Shown: positions 1-7,616, numbered from the stretch's first letter. The stretch is 15,670 nucleotides of DNA from Rikenella sp. (GCA_029054535.1 JAIDFC010000086.1:1-15670); one strand, 5' to 3'. Numbers and translations: made by a program. Notes: a model not told the origin generated them from the sequence alone.

Positions 1-6
1 CTCAAT

Positions 7-507
7 ATGGATACTTTTCTGTTCGTTTCCTCGTTCCTCGTGCTGGTGGTCGGCATGATCGGATCGATCGTGCCCGCACTGCCCGGTGTACCGCTCGCTT
101 ATCTGAGCCTGTGGCTCGGACGCTGGAGCGGATACACGCCGTTCACCGACCGGTTCATGTGGATCATGGCCGGAGTGTCGCTCGTCGTCTTCCTCGCAGA
201 CTACTTTCTGCCGCCGCTGATCCTCAAAAAGTTCGGCGGAAGCAAGGCGGCTACCTGGGGGGCGATCATCGGGATGTTGCTCGGCGTGATCTTCACGCAG
301 ATCGGCATGATTATCGGGATGATCGTCGGCGCGTTTCTGGGCGAACTGGCCTACGCTCAAAGGTCCGGTTCCGATGCACTCCGGGCGGCTTTCGGGACAT
401 TTCTCGGCTTTCTGCTCGGCACGGGACTCAAACTGATGCTCTGCTTCTACGTGTTCTACGAGCTGATCGCGACCTGGTGGACGACGGCTCATTCGGCCGG
501 ATTCTAA
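7..507 (+). CDS. DUF456 family integral membrane protein
   Basis: This is a 166-residue, very hydrophobic protein with about five membrane segments. It has the features I associate with DUF456: an N-terminal helix followed by a Gly/Pro-rich stretch (GSIVPALPGVP, about residues 19-29), and two central Gly-rich helices (GAIIGMLLGVIF and GMIIGMIVGAFLGELAY) of the kind that can pack tightly in the membrane. The family has no firmly established function. The ATG at 7 lies directly ahead of a hydrophobic helix and the length is normal for the family, so it is probably the true start, although only six upstream bases are visible. The gene converges on the minus-strand OmpH-like gene, with a hairpin between them. 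The family call is fairly sure; no role is proposed. Confidence 0.85.
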   Translation: MDTFLFVSSFLVLVVGMIGSIVPALPGVPLAYLSLWLGRWSGYTPFTDRFMWIMAGVSLVVFLADYFLPPLILKKFGGSKAATWGAIIGMLLGVIFTQIGMIIGMIVGAFLGELAYAQRSGSDALRAAFGTFLGFLLGTGLKLMLCFYVFYELIATWWTTAHSAGF

Positions 508-515
508 CAAAAGTA

Positions 516-549
516 ACCGGGGCTTCCTTCATACTCAGGAAGCCCCGGC
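516..549 (-). terminator. Hairpin terminator between convergent genes
   Basis: A perfect stem pairs CCGGGGCTTCCT (517-528) with its complement at 537-548 around an 8-nt loop. On the minus strand the stem is followed by a T-rich run (TTACTTTTGTT), so it best fits as the terminator of the OmpH-like gene that ends 27 nt before it. No T-run follows on the plus strand, but the hairpin may also help end the DUF456 transcript. Confidence 0.7.
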
Positions 550-575
550 TGCAATACCTCGATTCGTCAAACGGA

Positions 576-1226
576 TTATTTTTTCGCTGTCGTAGTCGTA
601 TCCTGCTGCGCCCGATACTCGGCATTCAGCCCCGCCAAAAGTTCGTCCGTAATATTGAGCGACGGATCGGCAATCAACACCGTGTTCGCCCCCTGCGTAC
701 TGATAATCATGCTGTACTTCTTCTCCGCATTATATTTCCGCACGTACTGCATGATCGCCTCGCTAATCCGGTTCATCATCACGGCCTCTTCTTCCGCCAG
801 CTCCTGCATCATCCGTTCGCGATATTCCAACACGGACTGTTGTTTTTTCTGCAACCCCGCTTCGATGTCCTGCGCCTGGAAGCGCGTAATCAACCCTTTC
901 TGTGCCTTCTCCTGGTAATCGCGCATCTCGCGTTCCAAGCTCCGCCCCTTAGCCGTCAATTGATTCTGAGCCTTTTCGCTCTTGGCCGCGAACGCCTCCT
1001 GCAAATCCATCGCCAACCCATAGCCCCGCATCAGCGAGTCGATCTGCACGTAGACGATCTTACCATTATATTCGATCGCTTCAGTAGCAGCGGCCGCCTG
1101 AGTCGAATCGGTCGCTAATCCGTCAGCCGCCGGCGTCGCAGCCCCCTGATTCGAGCATCCGACCGCCATAACCGCAGCCGAAGCCGCTACGACCCAAGAG
1201 ACGATGTTGAGTTTGGTTCTATTCAT
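576..1226 (-). CDS. OmpH/Skp-like periplasmic chaperone, predicted lipoprotein
   Basis: A protein of 216 residues. The N-terminus is a lipoprotein signal: MNRTK, a hydrophobic stretch, then a lipobox ending at Cys24 (AVGC-SN), so the mature protein should be lipid-anchored in the periplasm. After an Ala/Thr-rich spacer, residues about 55-190 match the Skp/OmpH pattern: a beta strand (KIVYVQID), a long Lys/Glu/Gln-rich coiled coil (about 75-150), and a returning strand (YSMIISTQGANTVLIAD) before the short C-terminal helix. Skp-type proteins form trimers that hold unfolded outer membrane proteins. A lipidated form is common in Bacteroidetes, but here it is judged only from the signal. The ATG at 1226 fits the signal peptide. 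It is divergent from ruvA, which has its own promoter. Confidence 0.85.
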   Translation of the reverse strand: MNRTKLNIVSWVVAASAAVMAVGCSNQGAATPAADGLATDSTQAAAATEAIEYNGKIVYVQIDSLMRGYGLAMDLQEAFAAKSEKAQNQLTAKGRSLEREMRDYQEKAQKGLITRFQAQDIEAGLQKKQQSVLEYRERMMQELAEEEAVMMNRISEAIMQYVRKYNAEKKYSMIISTQGANTVLIADPSLNITDELLAGLNAEYRAQQDTTTTAKK

Positions 1227-1302
1227 ACTTTCCGATTAAAAAAATGATTGTTTGTTCGATTCTGAATACAAATATGGGAAAAATATCCGATGTCGCAGTC
1301 GG

Positions 1303-1336
1303 TTTTCCGGAAATCGGGCGGAAAAAGTTACCTTTG
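1303..1336 (+). promoter_or_regulatory. Predicted ruvA promoter (Bacteroidetes type)
   Basis: TACCTTTG at 1329-1336 exactly matches the Bacteroidetes -7 consensus TAnnTTTG. A T-rich -33 element (TTTT, 1303-1306) lies 22 bp upstream, one or two bases wider than usual. Transcription would begin near 1343, about 18 nt before the ATG at 1361. This supports the short ruvA start over the upstream in-frame ATG at 1244. Confidence 0.5.
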
Positions 1337-1360
1337 TCCGGAAACACAGGGACAGAAATC

Positions 1361-1951
1361 ATGTACGAATACATCAAAGGGAAGATCGCCGAATTGACCC
1401 CGACCTATGTAGTGATCGAGGCCGGCGGAATCGGCTATTTGCTTCAGATCTCGCTCCAGACCTATACGGCGCTGAGCAGCGTGAACGAGGCCACGCTCCA
1501 CATCCATCATATCGTGCGCGAGGATGCTCAGATCTTCTTCGGTTTCAGCCAACAGAAAGAACGAGAATTGTTCAGGCTGCTGCTCTCGGTATCGGGGATC
1601 GGCGCCAATACGGCGCGGATCATGCTCTCGTCATACGGGGTGGAGGACCTGGTGCAGATCATCGCCACGGGGAATGTCGGGGCCTTGAAGAGCGTCAAGG
1701 GGATCGGTGCCAAGACGGCCGAACGGGCCATCGTCGACCTGAAAAACAAGGTCTTGAATGTGGCGGCGGTGTCGGATTCGACGCCCGGCATCTTTGCTGA
1801 AGTTACCGAAAATATCGACGAGGCGATCTCGGCGCTCTCGATCCTGGGCTATCCGAAATCGGCCTGCGAAAAGATCGTCAAGGCGATTTGCCGCGAAAAT
1901 CCGTCTCTGACGGCCGAAGCGATTATCCGTCAGGCACTGACTCAATTATAG
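1361..1951 (+). CDS. ruvA: Holliday junction branch migration protein RuvA
   Basis: RuvA binds four-way Holliday junctions as a tetramer and recruits the RuvB motor during recombination and fork repair. The 196-residue product has the normal length and domain order. An N-terminal OB fold starts MYEYIKGK and contains GGIGYLLQIS and the HHIVREDAQIFFGF strand. Two helix-hairpin-helix motifs follow (LLSVSGIGANTARIMLS and SVKGIGAKTAERAIVDLK, about residues 70-125). After a flexible linker comes a C-terminal domain III (about 145-196, AISALSILGYPKSACEKIV) that contacts RuvB. The frame stays open upstream to an ATG at 1244, but that extension has no RuvA similarity and would begin upstream of the predicted promoter, so 1361 is chosen. 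ruvB and ruvC are not in the window. Confidence 0.97.
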   Translation: MYEYIKGKIAELTPTYVVIEAGGIGYLLQISLQTYTALSSVNEATLHIHHIVREDAQIFFGFSQQKERELFRLLLSVSGIGANTARIMLSSYGVEDLVQIIATGNVGALKSVKGIGAKTAERAIVDLKNKVLNVAAVSDSTPGIFAEVTENIDEAISALSILGYPKSACEKIVKAICRENPSLTAEAIIRQALTQL

Positions 1952-1999
1952 TCGATATCATAGCGTCTCTCTCGGACGGCGGCCGCCTCGGGTAAGAAG

Positions 2000-2031
2000 T
2001 TTGGTTATTCCGAATCGACTCCTTATTTTTG
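2000..2031 (+). promoter_or_regulatory. Predicted promoter of the MATE leader RNA
   Basis: TTTG (2000-2003), a 20-bp spacer and TATTTTTG (2024-2031) form a perfect Bacteroidetes sigma-ABfr promoter. The start site would be near 2038, leaving a leader of about 150 nt before the MATE start codon. Confidence 0.75.
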
Positions 2032-2037
2032 TACCGA

Positions 2038-2156
2038 AGACCGAAAAACCGAAGCGTTTTGTAATCCTTATCGGAGGGTATTACAACGAAACAATAGTTG
2101 TGATGCCGGATAAGATGACTGGGTAAAACCAATCCTCTTGTCCGGCATCTTTTTTT
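2038..2156 (+). promoter_or_regulatory. Structured leader / candidate attenuator or riboswitch of the MATE gene
   Basis: The leader contains two hairpins. The first (TTGTAAT 2059-2065 with ATTACAA 2080-2086, plus an outer CG/CG clamp at 2055-2056 and 2087-2088) exposes a 14-nt loop. The loop segment CTTATCGG (2067-2074) is complementary to CCGGATAAG (2106-2114), with one bulged G. That second segment lies in the 5' arm of the intrinsic terminator at 2102-2156, so a loop-to-arm pseudoknot could act as an anti-terminator. A seven-codon ORF (MPDKMTG, 2103-2126) also lies on the 5' arm, so a translating or stalled ribosome could prevent termination. I recognise no known class: SAM, TPP, cobalamin, fluoride, guanidine and preQ1 motifs are absent. 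Alternatively, the segment is a separate small RNA of about 120 nt. Confidence 0.5.
2102..2156 (+). terminator. Intrinsic terminator inside the MATE leader
   Basis: GATGCCGGA (2102-2110) pairs with TCCGGCATC (2141-2149). The stem continues inward through AAGA/TCTT and TGG/CCA with two mismatches. Seven T residues follow at 2150-2156. It lies 31 nt before the MATE start codon and well downstream of a consensus promoter, so it can control readthrough into the gene. Confidence 0.85.
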
Positions 2157-2187
2157 ATGTCCGATCGAACTGAAATTTTTAAGCCTT

Positions 2188-3654
2188 ATGATGAAAGATG
2201 CTTTGAATTTGAGCCATGAAAACGTCGGAAAACTGTTTCGCCAGTACTTCTTTCCGACCCTGCTGGGCATGCTCGGCATGTCGGCCGTAACGGCCGTCGA
2301 CGGTATCTTCGTCGGCCACAGTGTCGGTAGCGACGGCATCGCGGCGATCAACATTCTGGTTCCGGTATTGATGCTGGCCACAGGGATCGGCCTGATGGTC
2401 GGCGTTGGCTGTTCGGTAGTTGCATCGATCCACCTCTCCCGAGGCCGCCTGAAGACGGCTCGGCTGAATGTAACGCAGGCCTTGCTGTTCGTAACGGTCG
2501 TCATCGCAGTAGTGATTGCTGCGATGGTGGCATTTCCCGGGCCCGCGGCTCGGGTGCTCGGAGCATCGGACCATCTGTTGCCGCTGGTCGGAGAGTACCT
2601 GCTATGGAACGTTCCCTCCTGGATTTTCTTGATGTGGACCGCTGTTGCGCTCTTCATCATTCGGTTGGACGGGGCGCCGAAGTTGGCCATGACATGCAGT
2701 TTGGTTGCGGCCGGTCTGAATGTGATTCTCGACTGGCTTTTCATGTTCCCGCTCGGGTGGGGATTGATGGGAGCGGCGTTCGCCACCTCGATCAGTACCG
2801 TTGCCGGTGGAACGATCGCCATGTTCTATCTGACGTTCCGTGCCCGAACGCTGCGTCTGGTCCGGCCGAAAGCGAGCCGGAAAAGCCTCCGGCTGACCCT
2901 CCGCAACCTCGGTTACCAGTGTCGAATCGGTTCGTCGGCCCTGCTGGGCGAGGCGACGATGGCCGTGCTGATGTTCATGGGGAATCGGGTCTTCATGCGC
3001 TACCTCGGGGACGACGGCGTGGGGGCGTTCGGCATCGTATGTTATTACACCCCCTTTATCTTCATGGTGGGCAATGCCATCGCCAAGTCGGCACAACCGA
3101 TCATCAGCTACAATTTCGGGGCGGGCGTCGGGAGGCGAACGAGAGAGACCGAAAAGATCGCTCTGCTGACCGCATTGGCCTGCGGTCTGACGACCACCGC
3201 CGTATTCAGCCTCTGGCCCGATTCGCTGGTCGGGCTGTTCGTCGCCCCGAACAGCCCGGCCGCCGGGATGGCAATCGCCGGTTTTCCCTATTTCGCTACG
3301 GGTTTCATCGCTTTCCTCTTCAACCTCACAGCCGTCGGGTATTTCCAGAGCGTCGAACGAATCCGAGCCGCCACCGTTTTCGCACTCCTACGCGGTTTTC
3401 TGCTGCTCGTTCCGAGCTTTCTGGCGCTACCCGCATGGTGGGGGACCCGTGGCATCTGGCTCGCTATGCCGGTGGCCGAAAGCCTGACAATGCTCCTGAT
3501 CGTCGGTTTCTACTTCGTCGTGCGACACCGGGAACGAAACCGTGGAGGCGACAGTCGGACGCCCCCGGCCGCCTATTGCGAAATCCAGATTAATTCGGTA
3601 TTTTCGCCCAGTATTTTGCGTGCACGAAATCGGTGCCGAAATGCCGAAACCTAA
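2188..3654 (+). CDS. MATE family multidrug/cation efflux transporter
   Basis: This is a 488-residue inner membrane protein with about 12 predicted helices in two homologous halves, as in MATE (NorM/MepA) antiporters that export cationic drugs or metabolites using Na+ or H+ gradients. Family features include the first helix region (RQYFFPTLLGMLGMSAVTAVDGIF), the mid-protein GLNVILDWLFMF segment, GLMGAAFATSIS, and a MepA-like AQPIISYNFGAG loop at the start of the second half. The last 45 or so residues are hydrophilic, Arg-rich and longer than typical. Part of that tail overlaps a putative promoter for the next gene, so the extension may not be under strong selection. Two adjacent ATGs (2188 and 2191) are possible starts. 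The leader with its terminator suggests conditional expression. The substrate cannot be read from sequence. Confidence 0.93.
   Translation: MMKDALNLSHENVGKLFRQYFFPTLLGMLGMSAVTAVDGIFVGHSVGSDGIAAINILVPVLMLATGIGLMVGVGCSVVASIHLSRGRLKTARLNVTQALLFVTVVIAVVIAAMVAFPGPAARVLGASDHLLPLVGEYLLWNVPSWIFLMWTAVALFIIRLDGAPKLAMTCSLVAAGLNVILDWLFMFPLGWGLMGAAFATSISTVAGGTIAMFYLTFRARTLRLVRPKASRKSLRLTLRNLGYQCRIGSSALLGEATMAVLMFMGNRVFMRYLGDDGVGAFGIVCYYTPFIFMVGNAIAKSAQPIISYNFGAGVGRRTRETEKIALLTALACGLTTTAVFSLWPDSLVGLFVAPNSPAAGMAIAGFPYFATGFIAFLFNLTAVGYFQSVERIRAATVFALLRGFLLLVPSFLALPAWWGTRGIWLAMPVAESLTMLLIVGFYFVVRHRERNRGGDSRTPPAAYCEIQINSVFSPSILRARNRCRNAET
3576..3606 (+). promoter_or_regulatory. Candidate promoter for the phosphate transporter gene
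   Basis: TTG (3576-3578), a 20-bp spacer and TATTTTCG (3599-3606) match the Bacteroidetes consensus with one mismatch in the -7 box. It lies inside the 3' end of the MATE frame and would start transcription near 3613, about 50 nt before the ATG at 3666. The transporter may therefore be expressed independently of the attenuated MATE gene. Confidence 0.4.
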
Positions 3655-3665
3655 TCACCAGCGTG

Positions 3666-5921
3666 ATGGACAATATCTATCTATTCGTCTTAGTGATCCT
3701 AATGGCGTTTGCCGTCTCGGCCCTGATCGTCGGGGTATCGAACGACGCCGTCAATTTCCTGAACTCCGCACTCGGCTCGAAAGCGGCTCCGCGGTACGTC
3801 ATCCTAATCGTCGCCTCGGCGGGGATCATCCTCGGCTCCATTTTCTCCAGCGGTATGATGGAAGTGGCTCGCCGGGGTGTTTTTTATCCCGAGAACTTCT
3901 ACTTCCACGAGATGATGATGATCTTCCTGACCGTCATGTTCACCAACGTCATCTTGCTGGACTTGTTCAATACCTTCGGGCTGCCCACGTCGACCACCGT
4001 GTCGCTGGTGTTCGGCTTGTTGGGGTCGGCCGTGGCGGTGGCGATGGTGAAAATTTGGGGGACGGAGGCGGAGACGCTGGGCGATCTGCCGAACTACATC
4101 AACTCGGGGAAAGCCCTCGGAATTATTTCCGGGATTCTGGTCTCGGTCATCATCGCGTTTATTACCGGGACGGTGGTGATGTACGTTACACGGGTGATCT
4201 TCTCGTTCCACTACCACCGGGCTTTTCGATATGTCGGGCCGCTGTGGTGCGGGATCGCGCTGACGGCGATCTCCTATTTCGCCATCTTCAAAGGGTTGAA
4301 AGACACGCCGTTGATGCCGAAAGAGTTGATGGACTGGATGAATGCGCATACAGGGTTGATGATGCTTTACTGTTTCATTGGCTGGACGATTCTGATGAGC
4401 TTGATCCAATACCTGTTGCGAATCAACATCCTGAAACTGACGGTGTTGGCGGGAACGCTGTCGCTGGCCCTGGCTTTTGCGGGAAACGACCTCGTGAACT
4501 TCATCGGGGTTTCGGTGGCGGGGTACGACTCGTATAACATCGCAGCGGAAGCGGCGGCACGAGGGGTCGACGTCTCGACGCTGAAAATGGGGGCGTTGGA
4601 CGGTGCGGTGGCGGCTAACCCGGTGATGCTGTTTCTCGGCGGGCTGGTGATGGTAACGACGATCTGGCTGTCGAAAAAAGCCCGATCGGTGTCGGATACG
4701 GAACTCAACCTGGCCCGGCAGGACGACGGGGCGGAACGATTCGGATCGACTTCGCTGTCGAGAGCTTTGGTGCGCGGAGCGGTGAACTTCAACAAAAACT
4801 TCACGAAATATGTGCCGCAACGGGTACAACGGTTCATCGAGCGTCGTTTTGAACCGATGGTGATCCTCGAGGCGACGGCTGAAGAGCGAGCACCGTTCGA
4901 CCTGATTCGGGCGACAGTTAATCTGGCCGTGGCTTCGATCTTGATTGCTTCGGCCACTTCGCTGCAATTGCCGCTCTCGACCACTTATGTTACTTTCATG
5001 GTGGCGATGGGGTCATCGCTGGCCGACCGGGCGTGGGGGAGGGACAGTGCGGTGTATCGAATTACGGGGGTTTTGACTGTGATTTCGGGATGGTTCCTGA
5101 CGGCGGCGGTGGCTTTCACGGTGGCTTTCATTGTCGGGATGGTGCTCATGTACGGCGGAGATATCGCGATCTATGGGTTGGCAGGAGTGTGCGCTTTCAT
5201 CCTGTTTCAGAGCAAGGTACTCTTCTCGCGGCGGCAGAAAAAGGCGGCTGCCCGCGAAGCGATGTACAAAACCGACGGGCGAGAACTGAATATCATCGAT
5301 GAATCGACACAGGAGATTTGCAACGCGATGCAGACCATGACCAAATTGTACAGCGACACGCTGGACGGCTTGGCCCATGAAGACCGTCGCAAATTGAAAG
5401 ACACGATGCGCGCGGCGGAACAGATGTACCAGGAGGCTCATGAACGGAAATATCGTCTGCTGCCGATCTTGCGGAAACTGGAAGCCAACAATATCGATAC
5501 GGGACACTACTATGTCCAGGTGGCAGACTATGTGAACGAGGTGGCCAAGGCCTTGGTGCATATCACGCGACCGAGCTTCGAACACATCGACAACAATCAC
5601 GAGAGTCTGAGCGCGGATCAGTTGGCTGATTTGCAGGATATCAACAAACGGGTTTCGGCAATTTACGACGAAATCATCCGGATGTTGCAAACCAAGGACT
5701 TCAGTAAGCTGGACGAAGCGTTGATGCACCGGGATCAATTGTTCGAGACACTGGCCAAAGCGATTAAGAATCAGATTTATCGGGTGCGCGACAACGCCTC
5801 GAGTTCGCGCAGCAGTATGCTCTACCTGGATATTATCACTGAGACCAAAACGATGGTACTCCAGTCTCGGAATTTGCTTAAGGCTCAGAAACATTTCCTT
5901 TCCACGGAAGAGGAGATTTAG
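3666..5921 (+). CDS. PiT family inorganic phosphate transporter with PhoU-like C-terminal domain
   Basis: A 751-residue protein. PiT permeases take up phosphate or metal-phosphate by cation symport. The transporter part (about residues 1-520) shows the duplicated PiT layout. Two signature loops carry conserved Asn-Asp pairs (GVSNDAVNFLNS, N26-D27; AGNDLVNFIGVS, N274-D275), and there are two LPTSTTV / LPLSTTY segments (about 106-112 and 436-442). The soluble tail (about 540-751) is all-helical and charged and resembles PhoU/DUF47 proteins, which regulate phosphate uptake, so transporter and regulator appear fused. The start MDNIYLF at 3666 places the first helix at the N-terminus; the frame is open to 3633, but that start would overlap the MATE gene. 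It lies 11 nt after the MATE stop and ends at a strong hairpin. Confidence 0.92.
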   Translation: MDNIYLFVLVILMAFAVSALIVGVSNDAVNFLNSALGSKAAPRYVILIVASAGIILGSIFSSGMMEVARRGVFYPENFYFHEMMMIFLTVMFTNVILLDLFNTFGLPTSTTVSLVFGLLGSAVAVAMVKIWGTEAETLGDLPNYINSGKALGIISGILVSVIIAFITGTVVMYVTRVIFSFHYHRAFRYVGPLWCGIALTAISYFAIFKGLKDTPLMPKELMDWMNAHTGLMMLYCFIGWTILMSLIQYLLRINILKLTVLAGTLSLALAFAGNDLVNFIGVSVAGYDSYNIAAEAAARGVDVSTLKMGALDGAVAANPVMLFLGGLVMVTTIWLSKKARSVSDTELNLARQDDGAERFGSTSLSRALVRGAVNFNKNFTKYVPQRVQRFIERRFEPMVILEATAEERAPFDLIRATVNLAVASILIASATSLQLPLSTTYVTFMVAMGSSLADRAWGRDSAVYRITGVLTVISGWFLTAAVAFTVAFIVGMVLMYGGDIAIYGLAGVCAFILFQSKVLFSRRQKKAAAREAMYKTDGRELNIIDESTQEICNAMQTMTKLYSDTLDGLAHEDRRKLKDTMRAAEQMYQEAHERKYRLLPILRKLEANNIDTGHYYVQVADYVNEVAKALVHITRPSFEHIDNNHESLSADQLADLQDINKRVSAIYDEIIRMLQTKDFSKLDEALMHRDQLFETLAKAIKNQIYRVRDNASSSRSSMLYLDIITETKTMVLQSRNLLKAQKHFLSTEEEI

Positions 5922-5952
5922 AATTTAAAATTACAGAGCCGTTTTTCAACCA

Positions 5953-5990
5953 TGCGCGGCCTGCTCATAGTTTTATGGGCAGGCCGCGCA
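5953..5990 (+). terminator. Terminator after the phosphate transporter
   Basis: A 16-bp GC-rich stem (5953-5968 with 5975-5990, one G-T pair) closes on a 6-nt loop, 31 nt after the stop codon. It is followed by CGTTATATTT, a weak T-run. The stem strength makes termination or 3' end protection likely. Confidence 0.75.
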
Positions 5991-6000
5991 CGTTATATTT

Positions 6001-6386
6001 AGAGTGGGTAGAGGAGGGTAGTCATGTTATTGTCAAGAGGTATCGGAGCCCTCCATTACGGACAAGTTATCGCGCAAAGAGAAGATGGCTGATCGCGCAC
6101 AAAGCCACGAAAAGTGTGCATTGGGCACGAGAGGGAACAGGAGCTACATGAAAAACCGCAAGCCTCTGCTTTTTCTTACCCCACAAGAAGGATTCAAAAG
6201 ATCCCTATTCTGAGAGCCCATGTACAATCCCGTCGAAACGAACCCGACGATTTCCTATTTACCAGCCCTGTCAATTATTTGGTGATCGAGCGCTCTCCGT
6301 AAGGCATCCATGCGATCTTCGGCATATAGATTTATCGCTCAGATTTCTTCAGGAGCAGCATTTCAATGCCAATAAATATAAATGAA
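6001..6386 (+). other. Intergenic stretch with no recognisable gene
   Basis: About 390 bp, visibly lower in GC than the surrounding genes. A short frame of 62 codons (6114-6302) has no recognisable similarity, no signal or membrane segment and an implausible composition, so it is not called. ATCGCGCA followed by AAAG occurs twice (about 6069 and 6093) without an evident function. I looked for transposase remnants in all frames and recognised none. It may be eroded DNA between two convergent transcription units. Confidence 0.5.
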
Positions 6387-6436
6387 AACTCTCTCTTTTT
6401 CGCGTGCATAACATGCAACAGCGAAAAGAGAGAGTT
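6387..6436 (-). terminator. Long hairpin terminator of the fimbrial operon
   Basis: AACTCTCTCTTTTTCGC (6387-6403) pairs with GCGAAAAGAGAGAGTT (6421-6436) apart from one bulged base. A nested TGCAT/ATGCA stem caps it (6405-6409 and 6413-6417). On the minus strand the hairpin is followed by TTTCATTTATATTTATT, so it fits as the end of the minus-strand operon whose last stop codon is 91 nt upstream. Confidence 0.75.
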
Positions 6437-6526
6437 CAGAAATTTTCTCGTTCCCTTCTTCCTTCAGAATTTGTTTACCCCTCAGCCCCTCTGTATCTGA
6501 GCCCCGCCCTCGTCAAAATTAGAGAA

Positions 6527-7492
6527 CTACCCAATCGGCAGCGGTTCTCCCGCTTCCACCTCCGCCCACTCTTCGATAGTCGGCGTAAAAGTGATCGGCG
6601 AATGCGCATCGCTATCCGTATCGATATTCACGTCATACAGATATGATTCGCCGTTATTAGCCACCAAAGGCAACTTCCCGGTAAAAGTTTTTCCCTCTTG
6701 TCCCGGCACGTCGGTAACCGTAACATCCAAGTCCATCTGTTCCCCCGCCGGAATCAAGATATTGGTCTTCGCCCCGCTACAATCCTCGAGCGAAACGGTC
6801 TTATCCCCATCTTTAAGGGTCATCTTTCCGGTCTGCATATCCAACATCCCTTTCGCATAGAATCCACTGACCGTCAACTGCACCCCCGTAGAAGGACTCA
6901 CCACCGTTCCATCTTCTTTCATCTTGATTGTGAAACCGATCTGCGCTCCGCTATGGTAGAACTTGAGCGTCGCCGACGTCTGCTTCGCCTTCGCGAGCAC
7001 CCCTGAAGTCTTCGCCCACAGCACGTCATCGCCATGGTTCACCGGAATGGCCCGGACGTTCCCCACATTCCCCGCCTCCGTTCTCCCCGCTTCCAAGTCG
7101 TCATCGCTCATCCGCGGCGCATAGGCATAAATATCGTACGTATTCCCCGTCCGCAACGTAACATCTCCATCGTCGATATTGATATTTCCCGCCCCATCCG
7201 ACGTAAACGCCACGTTTTTCCAATCCGTGGTAGAAAAATCGGTCGTCATACCATCTTGTCCCCCCGTCGCCAAGACATAGACCCCCAATTCCATCGCCGG
7301 CAGTTGCTGCTCCGCCCCCGCCTTGGACCCAACAGCCGACGCCCACGCCTTCTGTCCCATCGCCTCGTCGAAAGCCACCTGACCATTCAACACCAAGACA
7401 GACTGTCCCTCAGAGAAATCAACAACATGCTTCTCCGAGCAACTACTTGCCATCAAAAGCATTCCTGTCGCCAGCGCAACGAATGTTTTCAT
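6527..7492 (-). CDS. Fimbrillin family lipoprotein (distal gene)
   Basis: A protein of 321 residues from the start MKTFVALATG. Its lipoprotein signal ends at Cys18 (MASSC), which suits the FimA/Mfa1 route: lipidated export to the outer membrane surface, then assembly by strand exchange. It carries recurrent fimbrillin segments (TGNTYDIYAYAP, DDVLWAKTSG, ATLKFYHSGAQIGFTI, TVSGFYAKGMLD and IEEW near the end). The adjacent upstream gene has matching segments in the same order, so the two are paralogues, probably from a tandem duplication. The frame is open upstream to 7573, but only the 7492 ATG places the signal correctly. It is last in the operon, 91 nt before the terminator. It may be a shaft or tip subunit; sequence alone does not say which. 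Confidence 0.85.
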   Translation of the reverse strand: MKTFVALATGMLLMASSCSEKHVVDFSEGQSVLVLNGQVAFDEAMGQKAWASAVGSKAGAEQQLPAMELGVYVLATGGQDGMTTDFSTTDWKNVAFTSDGAGNINIDDGDVTLRTGNTYDIYAYAPRMSDDDLEAGRTEAGNVGNVRAIPVNHGDDVLWAKTSGVLAKAKQTSATLKFYHSGAQIGFTIKMKEDGTVVSPSTGVQLTVSGFYAKGMLDMQTGKMTLKDGDKTVSLEDCSGAKTNILIPAGEQMDLDVTVTDVPGQEGKTFTGKLPLVANNGESYLYDVNIDTDSDAHSPITFTPTIEEWAEVEAGEPLPIG

Positions 7493-7526
7493 AGTATCCC
7501 AACAGCTATTTAACATTAAAACAGAG

Positions 7527-7596
7527 ACTCTCTCTCCTACATATTTTCTTCTTTCCTGCACATATAAAAGCACACTCGCGAAAAGAAGAGAGAAGT
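7527..7596 (-). other. Intercistronic hairpin between the two fimbrillin genes
   Basis: In the minus-strand transcript TCTTCTTTTC (plus 7580-7589) can pair with GGAAAGAAGA (plus 7547-7556), 10 bp with one wobble. An outer CT/GA-rich pairing involves 7527-7534 and 7588-7596, partly competing with the inner stem. The CT/GA-rich arms and GCGAAAAG core resemble the operon terminator at 6387-6436, so this may be a decayed copy. It has no T-run as strong as a terminator's and may tune the ratio of the two fimbrillins. Confidence 0.35.
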
Positions 7597-7616
7597 ACCT
7601 TCCCCTGTATATTTAT

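Noticed and set aside
1244..1360. N-terminal extension of RuvA to an upstream ATG
   Set aside because: The 39 extra residues have no RuvA similarity, and the predicted promoter (-7 at 1329-1336) lies downstream of that start.
1923..2822. Long minus-strand frame across the MATE leader and gene
   Set aside because: Low-complexity Thr/Pro-rich shadow of the MATE gene on the other strand, with no domain.
6114..6646. Two short plus-strand frames (62 and 80 codons) near the operon terminator
   Set aside because: No recognisable similarity; the second overlaps the terminator hairpin and the fimbrillin gene.
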